Made by a program: the position numbers and the translations under genes | Assembly: GCF_910584465.1 (NCBI RefSeq) | Contig: NZ_CAJUBK010000025.1 | Location: 1-31,658 of the forward strand | Direction: 5' to 3' | Length of the DNA stretch: 31,658 bases | Source of the DNA: an uncultured Oscillibacter sp. | GTDB lineage: Bacteria > Bacillota > Clostridia > Oscillospirales > Oscillospiraceae | In this document: positions 17,401-25,718 of the stretch, one piece after another | Position numbering within the stretch: position 1 is the first letter of the stretch | Layout of the letters: the number at the start of each line of letters is the position of its first letter | The notes under the pieces: model-generated | Told to the model about the DNA's origin: nothing | The model's database searches: none | The model's input: only the letters and a program-made list of their open reading frames with translations

Positions 17401-18423
17401 TTAGAATCTCACGATCCCCTTCTTCAGGACCTTGCGGCTCAGCAGGGCGTCGTACGCCTCGAGGACGTCCTTGAAGTCATAGTAGTCAGAGATGAAGTCC
17501 TTGATATTGAGCTCGCCGTTCCGGATCCACTCCATGACCTGGGCGTGGGCGGCGCCCTCCTCCCGCTTGCGGGGCATCTGCTGATAGATCACCCTCCAGT
17601 TGTAGTCCGCCGGGCTGAAGTCGATGGTGATCTCCTCCTTCTCGGGGACGCCGTAGGCCAGGACGGTCCCCCGGTCCTTGATGAGGCCCATGCCCTGGTT
17701 GATGATGGCAGGGAAACCCGCAGCGTCCAGCACGAAGTCCACGCCGTCGGGGAAGAGCTTGCGGACCTCGGTCCTCAGATCGTTGTCCTTGGAGTTGATG
17801 GTGTAAGTGGCACCGGCAGCCTTGGCGGCCTCCAGCTTCTCGGGGATGATGTCGGCCACGATCAGGTCCTTCACCCCGCACAGGCTCAGGAATTTGGTGT
17901 AGGTCTGCCCCACGGGACCGCAGCCGATCACGACGACGGAGTCCGTGGGCTGGATCCCGAAGTACCGGATGCAGGAGAGGACCTCACGGAAGGTGACCAG
18001 CATAGTGGCGTCCACGGGGTCGATGTCATCGTCCAGAACGGTCTGGGCGAAGGCGCAGTCGGGGGCGTTGGGCGCGGCAGGATCGCAGACCACGGCATAC
18101 TCGCTCATAGCTCCCCAGCCGGAGCCCAGGCCGGGCAGGTTCTCGGGATCGGGGTCGACAAAGGGAAGAAGGACCTTGTCACCGATCTTGAAGGTCGTGA
18201 CCTTCGCGCCCAGCTCCACGACCTCCCCCACGCCCTCGTGGCCCAGCATAATGGGGTAGACGGACTCCGGGAACCCCTTGAAGGTGCGGTGGCAGAGCTT
18301 GATGTCGGTGCCGCACATGCCGCAGGCAATGGTCTTCACCAGCGCCTGATACTCGTTGTAACGGGGCTTGTTGACTTCCTGAACGTGCAGGGAACCGTCT
18401 TTTTCAATGACAAGTGTTTTCAT
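17401..18423 (-). CDS. Zinc-dependent alcohol/polyol dehydrogenase (MDR family)
   Basis: This is an NAD(P)-dependent sugar-alcohol or sugar dehydrogenase of 340 residues. Catalytic zinc ligands are visible as Cys34 or Cys37 in CGMCGTD and His62-Glu63 in GHE. The Rossmann motif GCGPVG is at 167-172, followed by an Asp-containing ADIIPEK strand that suggests NAD. The four-Cys structural zinc loop of classic alcohol dehydrogenases is absent; DPDPENLPGLGSGWG sits in its place, where some polyol dehydrogenases also lack it. GAGGAGG lies before the ATG at 18423. It is transcribed towards the SMP-30 gene and diverges from the transporter operon, sharing a 0.5-kb regulatory region with it. Confidence 0.9.
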   Translation of the reverse strand: MKTLVIEKDGSLHVQEVNKPRYNEYQALVKTIACGMCGTDIKLCHRTFKGFPESVYPIMLGHEGVGEVVELGAKVTTFKIGDKVLLPFVDPDPENLPGLGSGWGAMSEYAVVCDPAAPNAPDCAFAQTVLDDDIDPVDATMLVTFREVLSCIRYFGIQPTDSVVVIGCGPVGQTYTKFLSLCGVKDLIVADIIPEKLEAAKAAGATYTINSKDNDLRTEVRKLFPDGVDFVLDAAGFPAIINQGMGLIKDRGTVLAYGVPEKEEITIDFSPADYNWRVIYQQMPRKREEGAAHAQVMEWIRNGELNIKDFISDYYDFKDVLEAYDALLSRKVLKKGIVRF

Positions 18424-18493
18424 ACTGTTTCCTCCTCAATTCATCTATTACATCATTTTGTTGGAACGGAAACGGAATGTTGTTTGTATTGTA

Positions 18494-18523
18494 TCATAGA
18501 TACTACAATAAAGCAATAGCAAA
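18494..18523 (-). promoter_or_regulatory. Promoter and dyad operator of the alcohol dehydrogenase gene
   Basis: On the minus strand TTGCTA (18523-18518), an 18-bp spacer and TATGAT (18499-18494) form a promoter. The dyad GTATC-ATA-GATAC (18492-18504) covers the -10 box, and an outer ATTGTA/TACAAT pair flanks it. The core resembles the dyads at 18775-18787 and 11750-11765. Confidence 0.6.
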
Positions 18524-18758
18524 ATTAGAGGTGCCATTTTTGGGAATATTGGCCAAATGCCATACCCCCAGACCTGGGATGACCGTCATATTCGCCCTGC
18601 CGGCCTCCGGGTCTCTCCTGGAGAGATTCCCTGCCAGCCCTAGGGTCTGCGGAAACTTTGCACCGACAGAATCGAGGTCCTATTAATAATATAGCACAAA
18701 ATCCCGCAACTTAAATTGTATATTACACACAATATTACTATGGCAGATGAAAATGTAA
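18524..18758. other. Intergenic region between divergent dehydrogenase and transporter promoters
   Basis: This holds no gene I can support. It includes a small perfect palindrome TCTCTCC-T-GGAGAGA (18612-18626) in a GC-rich patch (about 18550-18680) between two AT-rich promoter zones. The patch might space two regulatory complexes or be a remnant. Confidence 0.35.
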
Positions 18759-18812
18759 TTGACAATTCAAGGGAATCATACTATGATAACTACAACGGAA
18801 TGTTACTACATT
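18759..18812 (+). promoter_or_regulatory. Promoter and operators of the ribose-type transporter operon
   Basis: TTGACA (18759-18764), a 17-bp spacer and TATGAT (18782-18787) form a near-consensus promoter. ATCATA-C-TATGAT (18775-18787) is a perfect dyad over the -10 box, and AATGT-TACT-ACATT (18799-18812) lies at the expected start of transcription. The latter is the ATGT-N4-ACAT element shared with the gntR and hydrolase promoters. Confidence 0.8.
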
Positions 18813-18860
18813 ACATCATTCAAACCAAACCGTGCATGACAGTGGTCCTGTTTGGCAAAT

Positions 18861-18896
18861 ACGGCTTCCTGCCGTTTTGTAACGGTCTATACCGTT
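18861..18896 (+). promoter_or_regulatory. Four alternating half-sites at 10-base steps in the 5' leader
   Basis: ACGGC (18861), GCCGTT (18871), AACGGT (18881) and ACCGTT (18891) start exactly ten bases apart and alternate in orientation. Neighbouring pairs can each form a hairpin, but the inner segments cannot pair with both neighbours at once. The last stem ends 11 bases before AGGAGG of the binding-protein gene. It is either a helically phased operator array or an RNA element with mutually exclusive folds. Confidence 0.55.
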
Positions 18897-18919
18897 AAAT
18901 CACATTTAGGAGGATGGAT

Positions 18920-20098
18920 ATGAAGAAATTGCTCTCACTGCTGCTGGCTCTGGTCATGGTCTTGGCCCTGGCTGCCTGTGGCGGCGGCTCCAAATCCCCG
19001 GACGCTCCCGCGCAGGGAGGCGCGTCCACCACCGAGCCTGGTTCCACTCCCACTCCCACTCCCGCCCCCGCCGACATCGACTGGTCCACCTGGAAGATCG
19101 ACCCCTCGCAGATCCCTCAGGAGAAGCTGGACACCACGCTCTACCTCGCCACCTCCGTCCGTGACCCCTCCAGCCCCTACATCGCCACCGTGATCGGCGG
19201 CATGGACAAGTTCGCGGAATATCTGGACAGCATTGGCCAGAAGTATGAAAAGCAGGTCCTGGACTCCGGCGGAGACTCCACCAAGGAAGTCGAGAACATG
19301 CGCCAGTTCGCGGCGAAGGCCAACGGCAATGCCATCGCCTACGCCGACCCCAACGAGAACACCATCGCCTACTCCCTGGCCGAGGCCATGGCGGAGTCTG
19401 GCGGCTTCATCGGTACCGCTTGGAACAAGCCCGACGACGTGGGCCCTGCGGACCTGAATCCCAACTGGGTGATCCACACCTCCCCCGATGACGCCGTGAA
19501 TGGTTACAACATCGCCGTGGCGCTGTTCAAGCATATGGACGGCAAAGGCAAGATCTTCGTGTGCCAGGGCATGCTGGGCAACTCCGCCGCCATTGGCCGC
19601 TACGAGGGGCTGCAGAATGCCCTCAAGGAGTATCCCGACATCGAAGTGGTCGGCGACGACACCGGCAACTGGCTCCCCGACCAGGCCATGGCCCTGGTCG
19701 AGACCTGGCTGACGCAGCATCCCGATGTGGGCGGCGTGTGGTGCGCCAACGACAACATGGCCACCGGCGCTCTGCAGGCCCTGGATAACGCCGGTCTGAA
19801 GGGCAAGGTCGGCGTCGTGGGCATCGATGCGAACACCGATATCGTCGAGGCCGTCCGTGACGGCAGCGCCGTCGCCACCGTCTCCTCCAACGGCTACCTG
19901 CAGGGCGGCTACACCATGGCCATCTGCTACGCCGCGTGGGCGGGCCTGATCGACGTGGAGTCCCTCCCCGACTCCTGCCGTGAGTTCGCGACGCCCGCCA
20001 AGCTGATCGACTCCCCCGAGGCCGCTGAGGAGTACCTGAGCGTAGCGCCTGAGTTCGACTATTCTCAGATCTTTGCCTGCAAGGCGGACGAATTCTAA
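18920..20098 (+). CDS. Lipoprotein sugar-binding protein of ribose-type ABC importer
   Basis: This is the extracellular capture protein of the importer. The 392 residues begin with a lipoprotein signal whose lipobox ends in Cys20, then a short Pro/Thr linker and a periplasmic-binding-protein type I fold of the RbsB kind. Typical segments are SSPYIATVIGGMDKFAEYL, CQGMLGNSAAIGRYEGLQ (hinge region), DVGGVWCANDNMATGAL and VGVVGIDANTDIV with DGSAVATVSSN. The start is the second ATG, six bases after AGGAGG; the ATG at 18914 overlaps that site. Ligand unknown. RbsB relatives bind pentoses, hexoses, inositols or polyols. Confidence 0.9.
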   Translation: MKKLLSLLLALVMVLALAACGGGSKSPDAPAQGGASTTEPGSTPTPTPAPADIDWSTWKIDPSQIPQEKLDTTLYLATSVRDPSSPYIATVIGGMDKFAEYLDSIGQKYEKQVLDSGGDSTKEVENMRQFAAKANGNAIAYADPNENTIAYSLAEAMAESGGFIGTAWNKPDDVGPADLNPNWVIHTSPDDAVNGYNIAVALFKHMDGKGKIFVCQGMLGNSAAIGRYEGLQNALKEYPDIEVVGDDTGNWLPDQAMALVETWLTQHPDVGGVWCANDNMATGALQALDNAGLKGKVGVVGIDANTDIVEAVRDGSAVATVSSNGYLQGGYTMAICYAAWAGLIDVESLPDSCREFATPAKLIDSPEAAEEYLSVAPEFDYSQIFACKADEF

Positions 20099-20127
20099 AA
20101 AGATCCGTATAGCATCATTTGAACTGA

Positions 20128-20156
20128 GGGCTGGGTCCGATGGCCCAGTCCCCTTT
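20128..20156 (+). terminator. Intercistronic hairpin after the binding-protein gene
   Basis: GGGCTGGGTCC and GGCCCAGTCCC (about 20128-20152) form an imperfect stem with a short loop, followed by a pyrimidine run. As in the first operon, it lies between the binding-protein and permease genes and probably sets a higher level for the binding protein. Confidence 0.55.
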
Positions 20157-20212
20157 CTTCTCTCCCCGGATCCCGGTGCCCCAGACATCTCAATAAAAAT
20201 GGAGCGATGATT

Positions 20213-21229
20213 ATGGTGAAATACAATCCCTCTTCCACCATTCAGGAAGAATTTGCCGAACGAGTACGCCAGGAGCACCGAAACGCGGTCGTCATGAAGA
20301 CCGCCCCCATCTTCGTGCTGGTGGGATTGGTCCTGATCTTTACGCTGATCAATGGTGTCGCGTTCCTCAGCCCCACCAACCTGGTGAATCTGCTGAATCA
20401 GATGGCGCTGCCCCTGGTGGTGGCCCTCGGTCTTACGTTCGTCATCATGCTGGGCAGCATCGACCTGTCGATCGACGGCACCGTCGGCATGGCGGGGTCT
20501 CTGTTCGCCTGCTTCGTGCTAAACAACCAGTTCGCCAACGACTTCGGCGTCTGGGGCGCTCTGATGGCTATCGCCGCCAGCTGCGTGTGCGGGCTGGTGG
20601 TCGGGCTGTGCCACGTCTACCTGCGCATCCCCTCCTTCATGGCGTCCTTCGCGATGATGAATATCTGCAAGGGCATCGCGGTTTTGTCCTATCGCGGCCA
20701 GTTCCCCACCATTGAGGACCCGCTCTTCGTCTCTTTGTCCAAGGCCCAATGGCTGGGGATCCCCTTTATCACATGGGTAGCCGTCCTCATGTTCGTGATC
20801 TGCTGGTACATCCAGGAATACACCGCTTTCGGCCGCCACATCTACGCCGTGGGGACCAACGAGAGCATTCCGCGCTCTGTGGGCGTCAGTGTCGAAAAGG
20901 TCAAGGTCGGCGTCTTCACCCTGGCGGGGCTCCTGTTCGGTGTCGCGGGCGTCCTGGGCGCCATCCGCCTGGGCTTTGGCCAGGTCGTCATCGGCGACGG
21001 CAAGATGTTCCCTGCGCAGGCCGCTGTCGTCGTGGGCGGCACTGCGCTGTCCGGAGGCAAGGGCGGCGTGGTCAATACGATCGTGGGCGTCCTCATCATG
21101 ACGGTCCTGGACAACGGCCTGATCATGACGGGGATCGACCCCAATATCCGCACGGGCGTACAGGGGATCATCATCCTGATCTCCGTCATCCTGACCGCCG
21201 CGCGGGGCGCCAAGGTCATCAGTAAGTAG
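20213..21229 (+). CDS. Ribose-type ABC transporter permease (RbsC family), first copy
   Basis: This membrane subunit has 338 residues and about eight to ten hydrophobic segments. It shows the family landmarks SPTNLVNLLNQMALPLVVALGLTFVIM, the GSIDLSIDG loop, YTAFGRHIYAVGTNE with S-VGV, and the AVVVGGTALSGGKGG loop near the C-terminus. The ATG at 20213 is eight bases after GGAG; the ATG at 20207 is too close to it. The stop TAG lies in the ribosome site of the ATPase gene, so expression is tightly coupled. The importer has two different permease genes placed either side of the ATPase. Confidence 0.92.
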   Translation: MVKYNPSSTIQEEFAERVRQEHRNAVVMKTAPIFVLVGLVLIFTLINGVAFLSPTNLVNLLNQMALPLVVALGLTFVIMLGSIDLSIDGTVGMAGSLFACFVLNNQFANDFGVWGALMAIAASCVCGLVVGLCHVYLRIPSFMASFAMMNICKGIAVLSYRGQFPTIEDPLFVSLSKAQWLGIPFITWVAVLMFVICWYIQEYTAFGRHIYAVGTNESIPRSVGVSVEKVKVGVFTLAGLLFGVAGVLGAIRLGFGQVVIGDGKMFPAQAAVVVGGTALSGGKGGVVNTIVGVLIMTVLDNGLIMTGIDPNIRTGVQGIIILISVILTAARGAKVISK

Positions 21230-21242
21230 GAGGTGAGGGAGA

Positions 21243-22802
21243 ATGACAGAGGCATTACATAACAAAACAGCTGCGGAGACAGCAGAGCCCATCTTCAGCG
21301 CGAAGGAGATCACGAAGGTCTTTGGCGGGACCCATGCTCTGAAGGGTGTCGAACTGGAAGTCCGCCCCGGCGAGATCGTTGGCCTGGTGGGGGAAAACGG
21401 TGCGGGCAAGTCCACCCTGCTGAAGATCATCATCGGCGCGCAGCCCCAGACCGGGGGGACCATGACGCTCCGGGGGAAGCCCTATGAGCCCAAGAACCCT
21501 ATGGACGGCAACAAGGTAGGCATCGGCATGGTCTTCCAGGAGCAGTCCCTGATCGTCAATCTGAACGTGGCCCAGAATATTTTCTTCGGCCATGAAAATG
21601 AGTTCAAGGTCGGCCCCGTCGTCAACTGGGGAAAGATGAACCAGGCCGCGAAGGAGGTCCTGGCGGCCGTGGATATCACCGACATCAATCCCACCCGGAA
21701 GGTCAGCGAGTTGAACTTCGCCACCCGTCAAATGATCGAGATCGCCAAGGTCATGAACATCACCAAGCAGTCCGGCGTGGACCACTGCCTGATCCTGCTG
21801 GACGAGCCCACCTCCGTCCTGAACGAGGAGGAGATCAAGAACCTGTATGTCCAGATGCGGAAGATCTCCAGCCAGGGCCACTCCATCATCTTCGTGTCCC
21901 ACCACCTGGACGAGATCCTGAGCTTTACCGACCGCATCTATGTCTATAAGGACGGCACCTCCGTCGGAACGCTGGAAACCGAGGACGCCACAGAGGCGAA
22001 GCTGTACGAGATGATGGTGGGCAAGGGCACCAGCAACGAGTACTACCACCTGGACCGTCAGACAGTGCCCCAGGAGGAGGTCCTGCTGGAGGTGAAGGAC
22101 CTGTGCAAGCACGCGGCATTCAAGCATGTGTCTTTCCAACTGCACCGCGGCGAGGTCTTGGGGCTGGCAGGCGTTGTGGGTTCCGGTGTGGAGGAGATCT
22201 GCGAGGTCATCTGCGGCGATGAGAAGCCCACCCACGGCGAGGTGCTGGTCCACGATCGGAAGATCGATTTCAAGAATCCCCGCCACGCTCTGAAAGAGAG
22301 TATCCTGATGATCCCGAAGGAGCGTTTGTTTGAGGGGATCGTCGGGGGCCTGTCCGTAGAAGAGAACATCGCTCTTTCCAACATGGATGTGCTGGCCAAG
22401 GGCTTCTTCATCTCCGAAAAGGCAGTCCGCCGGCAGGCTGAGAGCTGGATCGACCGCCTGCGCATCAAGACCAGCGGCCCCAAGGAGCTGCTGATGCAGC
22501 TCTCCGGCGGCAACCAGCAGAAGGTCGTCTTCTCCCGGGCGCTGGCCTCGGAGGCGGAGATCGTCATTTTGAACCATCCCACCCGCGGCGTCGACGTGGG
22601 CGCCAAGGAGGAGATCTACGACCTGATCCGCAATATGACCGATGCCGACAAGGGCGTCATCGTCCTGGGTGATACCGTGGATGAGTATCTGGGCCTGTGT
22701 TCCCGCCTGATCGTCATGAAGGACGGCGTTATTACCGGTGAGTTTGACGCTCCGGCTGAGAAGAAACCTGAACAGGCTGCCATCGTCAGCCTGATGATGT
22801 GA
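21243..22802 (+). CDS. Ribose-type double ABC ATPase (RbsA family) with a degenerate second Walker B
   Basis: This is the two-domain ATPase of the importer, 519 residues. Domain 1 has canonical Walker A GENGAGKST (50-58), Walker B LLDEPTS (Asp187, Glu188) and switch His in VSHHLDEI, but its signature reads ELNFATRQ in place of LS-type text. Domain 2 has the usual RbsA loss of Walker A (GVVGSGVEE) and an intact signature LSGGNQQK (from Leu420). Its Walker B is ILNHPTRG: Asn444 and His445 replace the usual Asp-Glu, and the switch-His area reads VLGDTVDE. One canonical ATP site (domain 1 Walker plus domain 2 signature) should therefore work, while the other is probably structural. AGGAGG lies upstream of the ATG. 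Confidence 0.92.
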   Translation: MTEALHNKTAAETAEPIFSAKEITKVFGGTHALKGVELEVRPGEIVGLVGENGAGKSTLLKIIIGAQPQTGGTMTLRGKPYEPKNPMDGNKVGIGMVFQEQSLIVNLNVAQNIFFGHENEFKVGPVVNWGKMNQAAKEVLAAVDITDINPTRKVSELNFATRQMIEIAKVMNITKQSGVDHCLILLDEPTSVLNEEEIKNLYVQMRKISSQGHSIIFVSHHLDEILSFTDRIYVYKDGTSVGTLETEDATEAKLYEMMVGKGTSNEYYHLDRQTVPQEEVLLEVKDLCKHAAFKHVSFQLHRGEVLGLAGVVGSGVEEICEVICGDEKPTHGEVLVHDRKIDFKNPRHALKESILMIPKERLFEGIVGGLSVEENIALSNMDVLAKGFFISEKAVRRQAESWIDRLRIKTSGPKELLMQLSGGNQQKVVFSRALASEAEIVILNHPTRGVDVGAKEEIYDLIRNMTDADKGVIVLGDTVDEYLGLCSRLIVMKDGVITGEFDAPAEKKPEQAAIVSLMM

Positions 22803-22815
22803 GGAGGCCGAAAAG

Positions 22816-23823
22816 ATGAGCACAAATATCGGACATAAACTGACAAAGCAGTCTGTGATGGACAACATCACCAGATACTTGAGCGCCTCCGCGATCATTA
22901 TCCTGCTGGCGGTCATGACCGCCACACAGGACAACTTCCTCTCCGCATACAACCTGAAGAACCTGCTGCGGGACCCCGCGCCGCTTCTGATCATGGCCGC
23001 CGGCATGACCATGGTCCTGATCATCGGCGGGATCGACCTGTCCATGGGCGCCGTATGCTCGGTCTCCAACGTTCTCTATGTGCGCCTGATGCTGCTCTAC
23101 GCGGAGCGCTTCGGCAGTCCCGTGATCTTCGGCATCATCTGTACGTTGATCTGCCTGGTGTTCGGCGCCCTGTCTGGCCTGGCGCTGGGGCTCATCCAGG
23201 CGAAGCTCAAGGTGCCCTCCTTCATCGCCTCCCTGGGCTTCATGTCCGTGTGGCAGTCTGTGGCGCTGCTGATCACTCCCGCCCCGGAGGTGATGCCCAA
23301 GGTCTTGTGGCCCTCGATCACCTGGTACAAGATCACAGTGGCCGAGGTGATCGGCCTCCCTCTGCTCATTGCCATGCTGTTGGTCCTGGCCGTCTATGCC
23401 CTGACCAAGTACACCGCCTTCGGCAAGTCCATCTACGCCATCGGCGGCAACGAGCGCACGGCACGCATCTCCGGGATCAACGTGGAGAAGACCAAGGTGT
23501 CTGTCTTTGTGGTCTCAGGCATGCTGGCCGCCCTGGCGGGGGTCTTCCTGATCGCGAACCTGAAGTCGTCCTCGCCCTCCACCGGTGAGCCCTACACCCT
23601 GCAGATCGTCGCATCCTGCGCACTGGGCGGCACATCTCTCGCGGGGGGCAAGGGCAGCGTCCTGGGTACGATCCTGGGCGTTTTCACCGTGGCTGTCATC
23701 AACAACAGCATGACCTTCGTGGGCATTGATGCCTATTGGCAGAACGTGGTGTTCGGGGCGTTTGTCCTGGGTGCCATCGCCCTCACCGTTGACCGCAAGA
23801 CGAGGGGCCTGATCGTCAAGTAA
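22816..23823 (+). CDS. Ribose-type ABC transporter permease (RbsC family), second copy
   Basis: This second membrane subunit has 335 residues with the same landmarks as the first (GGIDLSMGA, KVPSFIASLGFMSV, YTAFGKSIYAIGGNE, ALGGTSLAGGKGS) but is clearly a diverged paralogue, suggesting a permease heterodimer. Gene order is binding protein, permease, ATPase, permease. GAGGAGG follows the ATPase stop at once, so translation is coupled. The Ser/Thr-rich NLKSSSPSTGEPYTLQ segment corresponds to the usual substrate-pathway loop. Confidence 0.92.
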   Translation: MSTNIGHKLTKQSVMDNITRYLSASAIIILLAVMTATQDNFLSAYNLKNLLRDPAPLLIMAAGMTMVLIIGGIDLSMGAVCSVSNVLYVRLMLLYAERFGSPVIFGIICTLICLVFGALSGLALGLIQAKLKVPSFIASLGFMSVWQSVALLITPAPEVMPKVLWPSITWYKITVAEVIGLPLLIAMLLVLAVYALTKYTAFGKSIYAIGGNERTARISGINVEKTKVSVFVVSGMLAALAGVFLIANLKSSSPSTGEPYTLQIVASCALGGTSLAGGKGSVLGTILGVFTVAVINNSMTFVGIDAYWQNVVFGAFVLGAIALTVDRKTRGLIVK

Positions 23824-23906
23824 TCCCATGGAGCTGCCGCGGGCGGGCCCTGTGATACCGGTCCCGTACCGCGGCTCCAAATGATAGTTGTATAGGAGGT
23901 TTTCCA

Positions 23907-24491
23907 ATGGATAGCAAGACACCCTTTGTATTGGATTTCGATCTGGTGAAAGGCTTTTGCAAAAGCGGCAAAGTAAAGCCCATCTCCCGCAATATCTCCA
24001 GCATGGTCTCCCAATTTGCCGATCCTGAAGCCGCCCAGGCTTTGGTGGACAACGGCGATCCCCTGCTGTATGAGTTCTATGGGCTGGATCTGCCCGATGA
24101 TGACGCAGGTGTCCTGCAGTTTGGCACGACGATCCTCTATCCCGGCAAGGTGGGCGATGAATACTACATGACCAAAGGCCACTTCCACACCATCCTGGAT
24201 ACCAGCGAGGTTTATTACGGCCTGAGCGGCAAGGGCCTGATGCTGATGGAAACGCCCGAGGGAGATGTGGAGTGCCGGGAGATCGGCGCCGGCGACGCCC
24301 TCTATGTCCCGGGCCGGTGGGCGCACCGCAGCATCAACACCGGCAGCGAGCCTCTGGTGATGTTCTTTGTCTACCGCGCCGACGCGGGCCACGACTACGG
24401 CACGATTGAGGAAAAGGGATACCGTAAGATCGTAGTCGAGCGGAATGGCAAGCCCGTCCTCCTGGACAATCCCAAGTGGGCGGAAAAGTAG
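23907..24491 (+). CDS. pgiA: Cupin-type glucose-6-phosphate isomerase
   Basis: It interconverts glucose-6-phosphate and fructose-6-phosphate (or a related sugar phosphate) using a cupin metal centre, unrelated in fold to ordinary PGI. The 194-residue length fits the archaeal-type family. Metal ligands are visible: His92 and His94 in KGHFH, Glu101 in SEVYYGL and His140 in RWAHRS. The hallmark VYRADAGHDYGTIEEKG follows. ATAGGAGGT precedes the ATG. This cupin enzyme is mainly archaeal, with scattered bacterial copies in sugar operons. Here its substrate may be a different ketose or aldose phosphate made in this pathway. Confidence 0.9.
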   Translation: MDSKTPFVLDFDLVKGFCKSGKVKPISRNISSMVSQFADPEAAQALVDNGDPLLYEFYGLDLPDDDAGVLQFGTTILYPGKVGDEYYMTKGHFHTILDTSEVYYGLSGKGLMLMETPEGDVECREIGAGDALYVPGRWAHRSINTGSEPLVMFFVYRADAGHDYGTIEEKGYRKIVVERNGKPVLLDNPKWAEK

Positions 24492-24533
24492 TGGTGTCCC
24501 AACTGACACGATCATGTTTTGGAGGTAATTCAA

Positions 24534-25655
24534 ATGCCGATGCTGACCCGTTCCACCAGAGCATGGGGCTCGCCCAGCCGTTACATACAGGGCCGCCATG
24601 AGCTGGATAATATCAGAGAGTACACCGAGATATACGGCCGCAAGGTCTTCTTCCTGATCGACCCCTTTTTCTACGCCGGTATGAGGGAGCGGCTTGAGGC
24701 CGCTTATGCCGGCAGCAGCAGCGCCATCCAGTGTGAGCAGCTGGGAGGCCAGTGTTCGGAGGCTGAGATCCTCCGCTGCACAGAGGCGGCCAGGGAGCTG
24801 GATCCCGATGTGGTCGTCGGTATTGGCGGCGGGAAAACCATGGATACGGCGAAAGCCGTGGCCGACAACTGCGGTGCCTTCACCGTCATCGTCCCCACCA
24901 CCGCTTCCACCGACGCGCCCGCCATGGGGCTGTCCGTGGTTTACACCGAAGAGGGCGAGCACGTCGGAGCCCGCCACTACAGAAAGAATCCCGACCTGGT
25001 CCTGGTGGACACCGACGTGGCTGCCAAGGCCCCTGTCCGCTTCCTGGTCGCGGGGATCGGTGACGCTCTGGCCACCTACCCTGAGTGCCGCGCCAACAAG
25101 CGGTCCGCCTCCCCCAACTATGTGAACACCGGGTTCCATCAGACCATTGCCGGAATGGCGGTCTCCAAAGCCTGCCACGAGACGATCCTGGCCAAGGGCG
25201 TCCGTGCGAAGCTGGCCGTGGAGAAGGGATTGGTGACGAAGGATGTGGAGGATGTCATCGAGGCCAATACGCTGCTGTCCGGACTGGGGGTCCAGAACAC
25301 CTCGTGCGCGGGCGCCCACTCCATCGCGGAGGGCATCACGGTCCTGCCCCCCTGCGCGCGGCTGCTCCACGGCGAGGTGGTCGCCTTCGGGATCCTCGTC
25401 CAGCTGATCGTGGAGGGCGCGCCCGCCGCGGAGATTGATGAAATGGCGGACTTCTTCGATCAGGTCGGCCTGCCCACCACCTTTGCGGATCTGGGTATCG
25501 CGGATGTCTCCGATGAGGACATCATGAAAGTCGCTGAGGCGTCCATGCACTCCTACTGGGATGTGGAGCCCTTTACCGTTGATCCCCAAATGGTGTTCGA
25601 CGGCATCAAGATGGCGAACATCCTGGGCATGAGGAAGAAACAGCTGTCCCCCTAA
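24534..25655 (+). CDS. Glycerol-dehydrogenase-like iron/zinc alcohol dehydrogenase (GldA family)
   Basis: This NAD-dependent polyol dehydrogenase has 373 residues. The nucleotide-binding GIGGGKTMDTAK and PTTASTDAP segments are typical. Metal ligands are Asp177 (GIGDALATY), His262 (AGAHSIAEG) and His279 (LLHGEVVAFG), exactly the GldA triad. The sequence is closest to glycerol dehydrogenases, yet in this sugar operon a longer polyol or hydroxyketone may be the substrate. The start at 24534 lies eight bases after GGAGGT; an in-frame TTG at 24519 would overlap that site. Confidence 0.9.
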   Translation: MPMLTRSTRAWGSPSRYIQGRHELDNIREYTEIYGRKVFFLIDPFFYAGMRERLEAAYAGSSSAIQCEQLGGQCSEAEILRCTEAARELDPDVVVGIGGGKTMDTAKAVADNCGAFTVIVPTTASTDAPAMGLSVVYTEEGEHVGARHYRKNPDLVLVDTDVAAKAPVRFLVAGIGDALATYPECRANKRSASPNYVNTGFHQTIAGMAVSKACHETILAKGVRAKLAVEKGLVTKDVEDVIEANTLLSGLGVQNTSCAGAHSIAEGITVLPPCARLLHGEVVAFGILVQLIVEGAPAAEIDEMADFFDQVGLPTTFADLGIADVSDEDIMKVAEASMHSYWDVEPFTVDPQMVFDGIKMANILGMRKKQLSP

Positions 25656-25718
25656 CAGCCGGATGTACCGGCCTACGAGACCGATCATGGTATTCTGTGC
25701 AGATAAAGGAGAACGAAT

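Noticed and set aside
17359..18519. A 386-codon plus-strand frame opposite the alcohol dehydrogenase
   Set aside because: The minus-strand gene has all dehydrogenase motifs and a ribosome site; the plus-strand product is low-complexity Val/Leu/Asp text.
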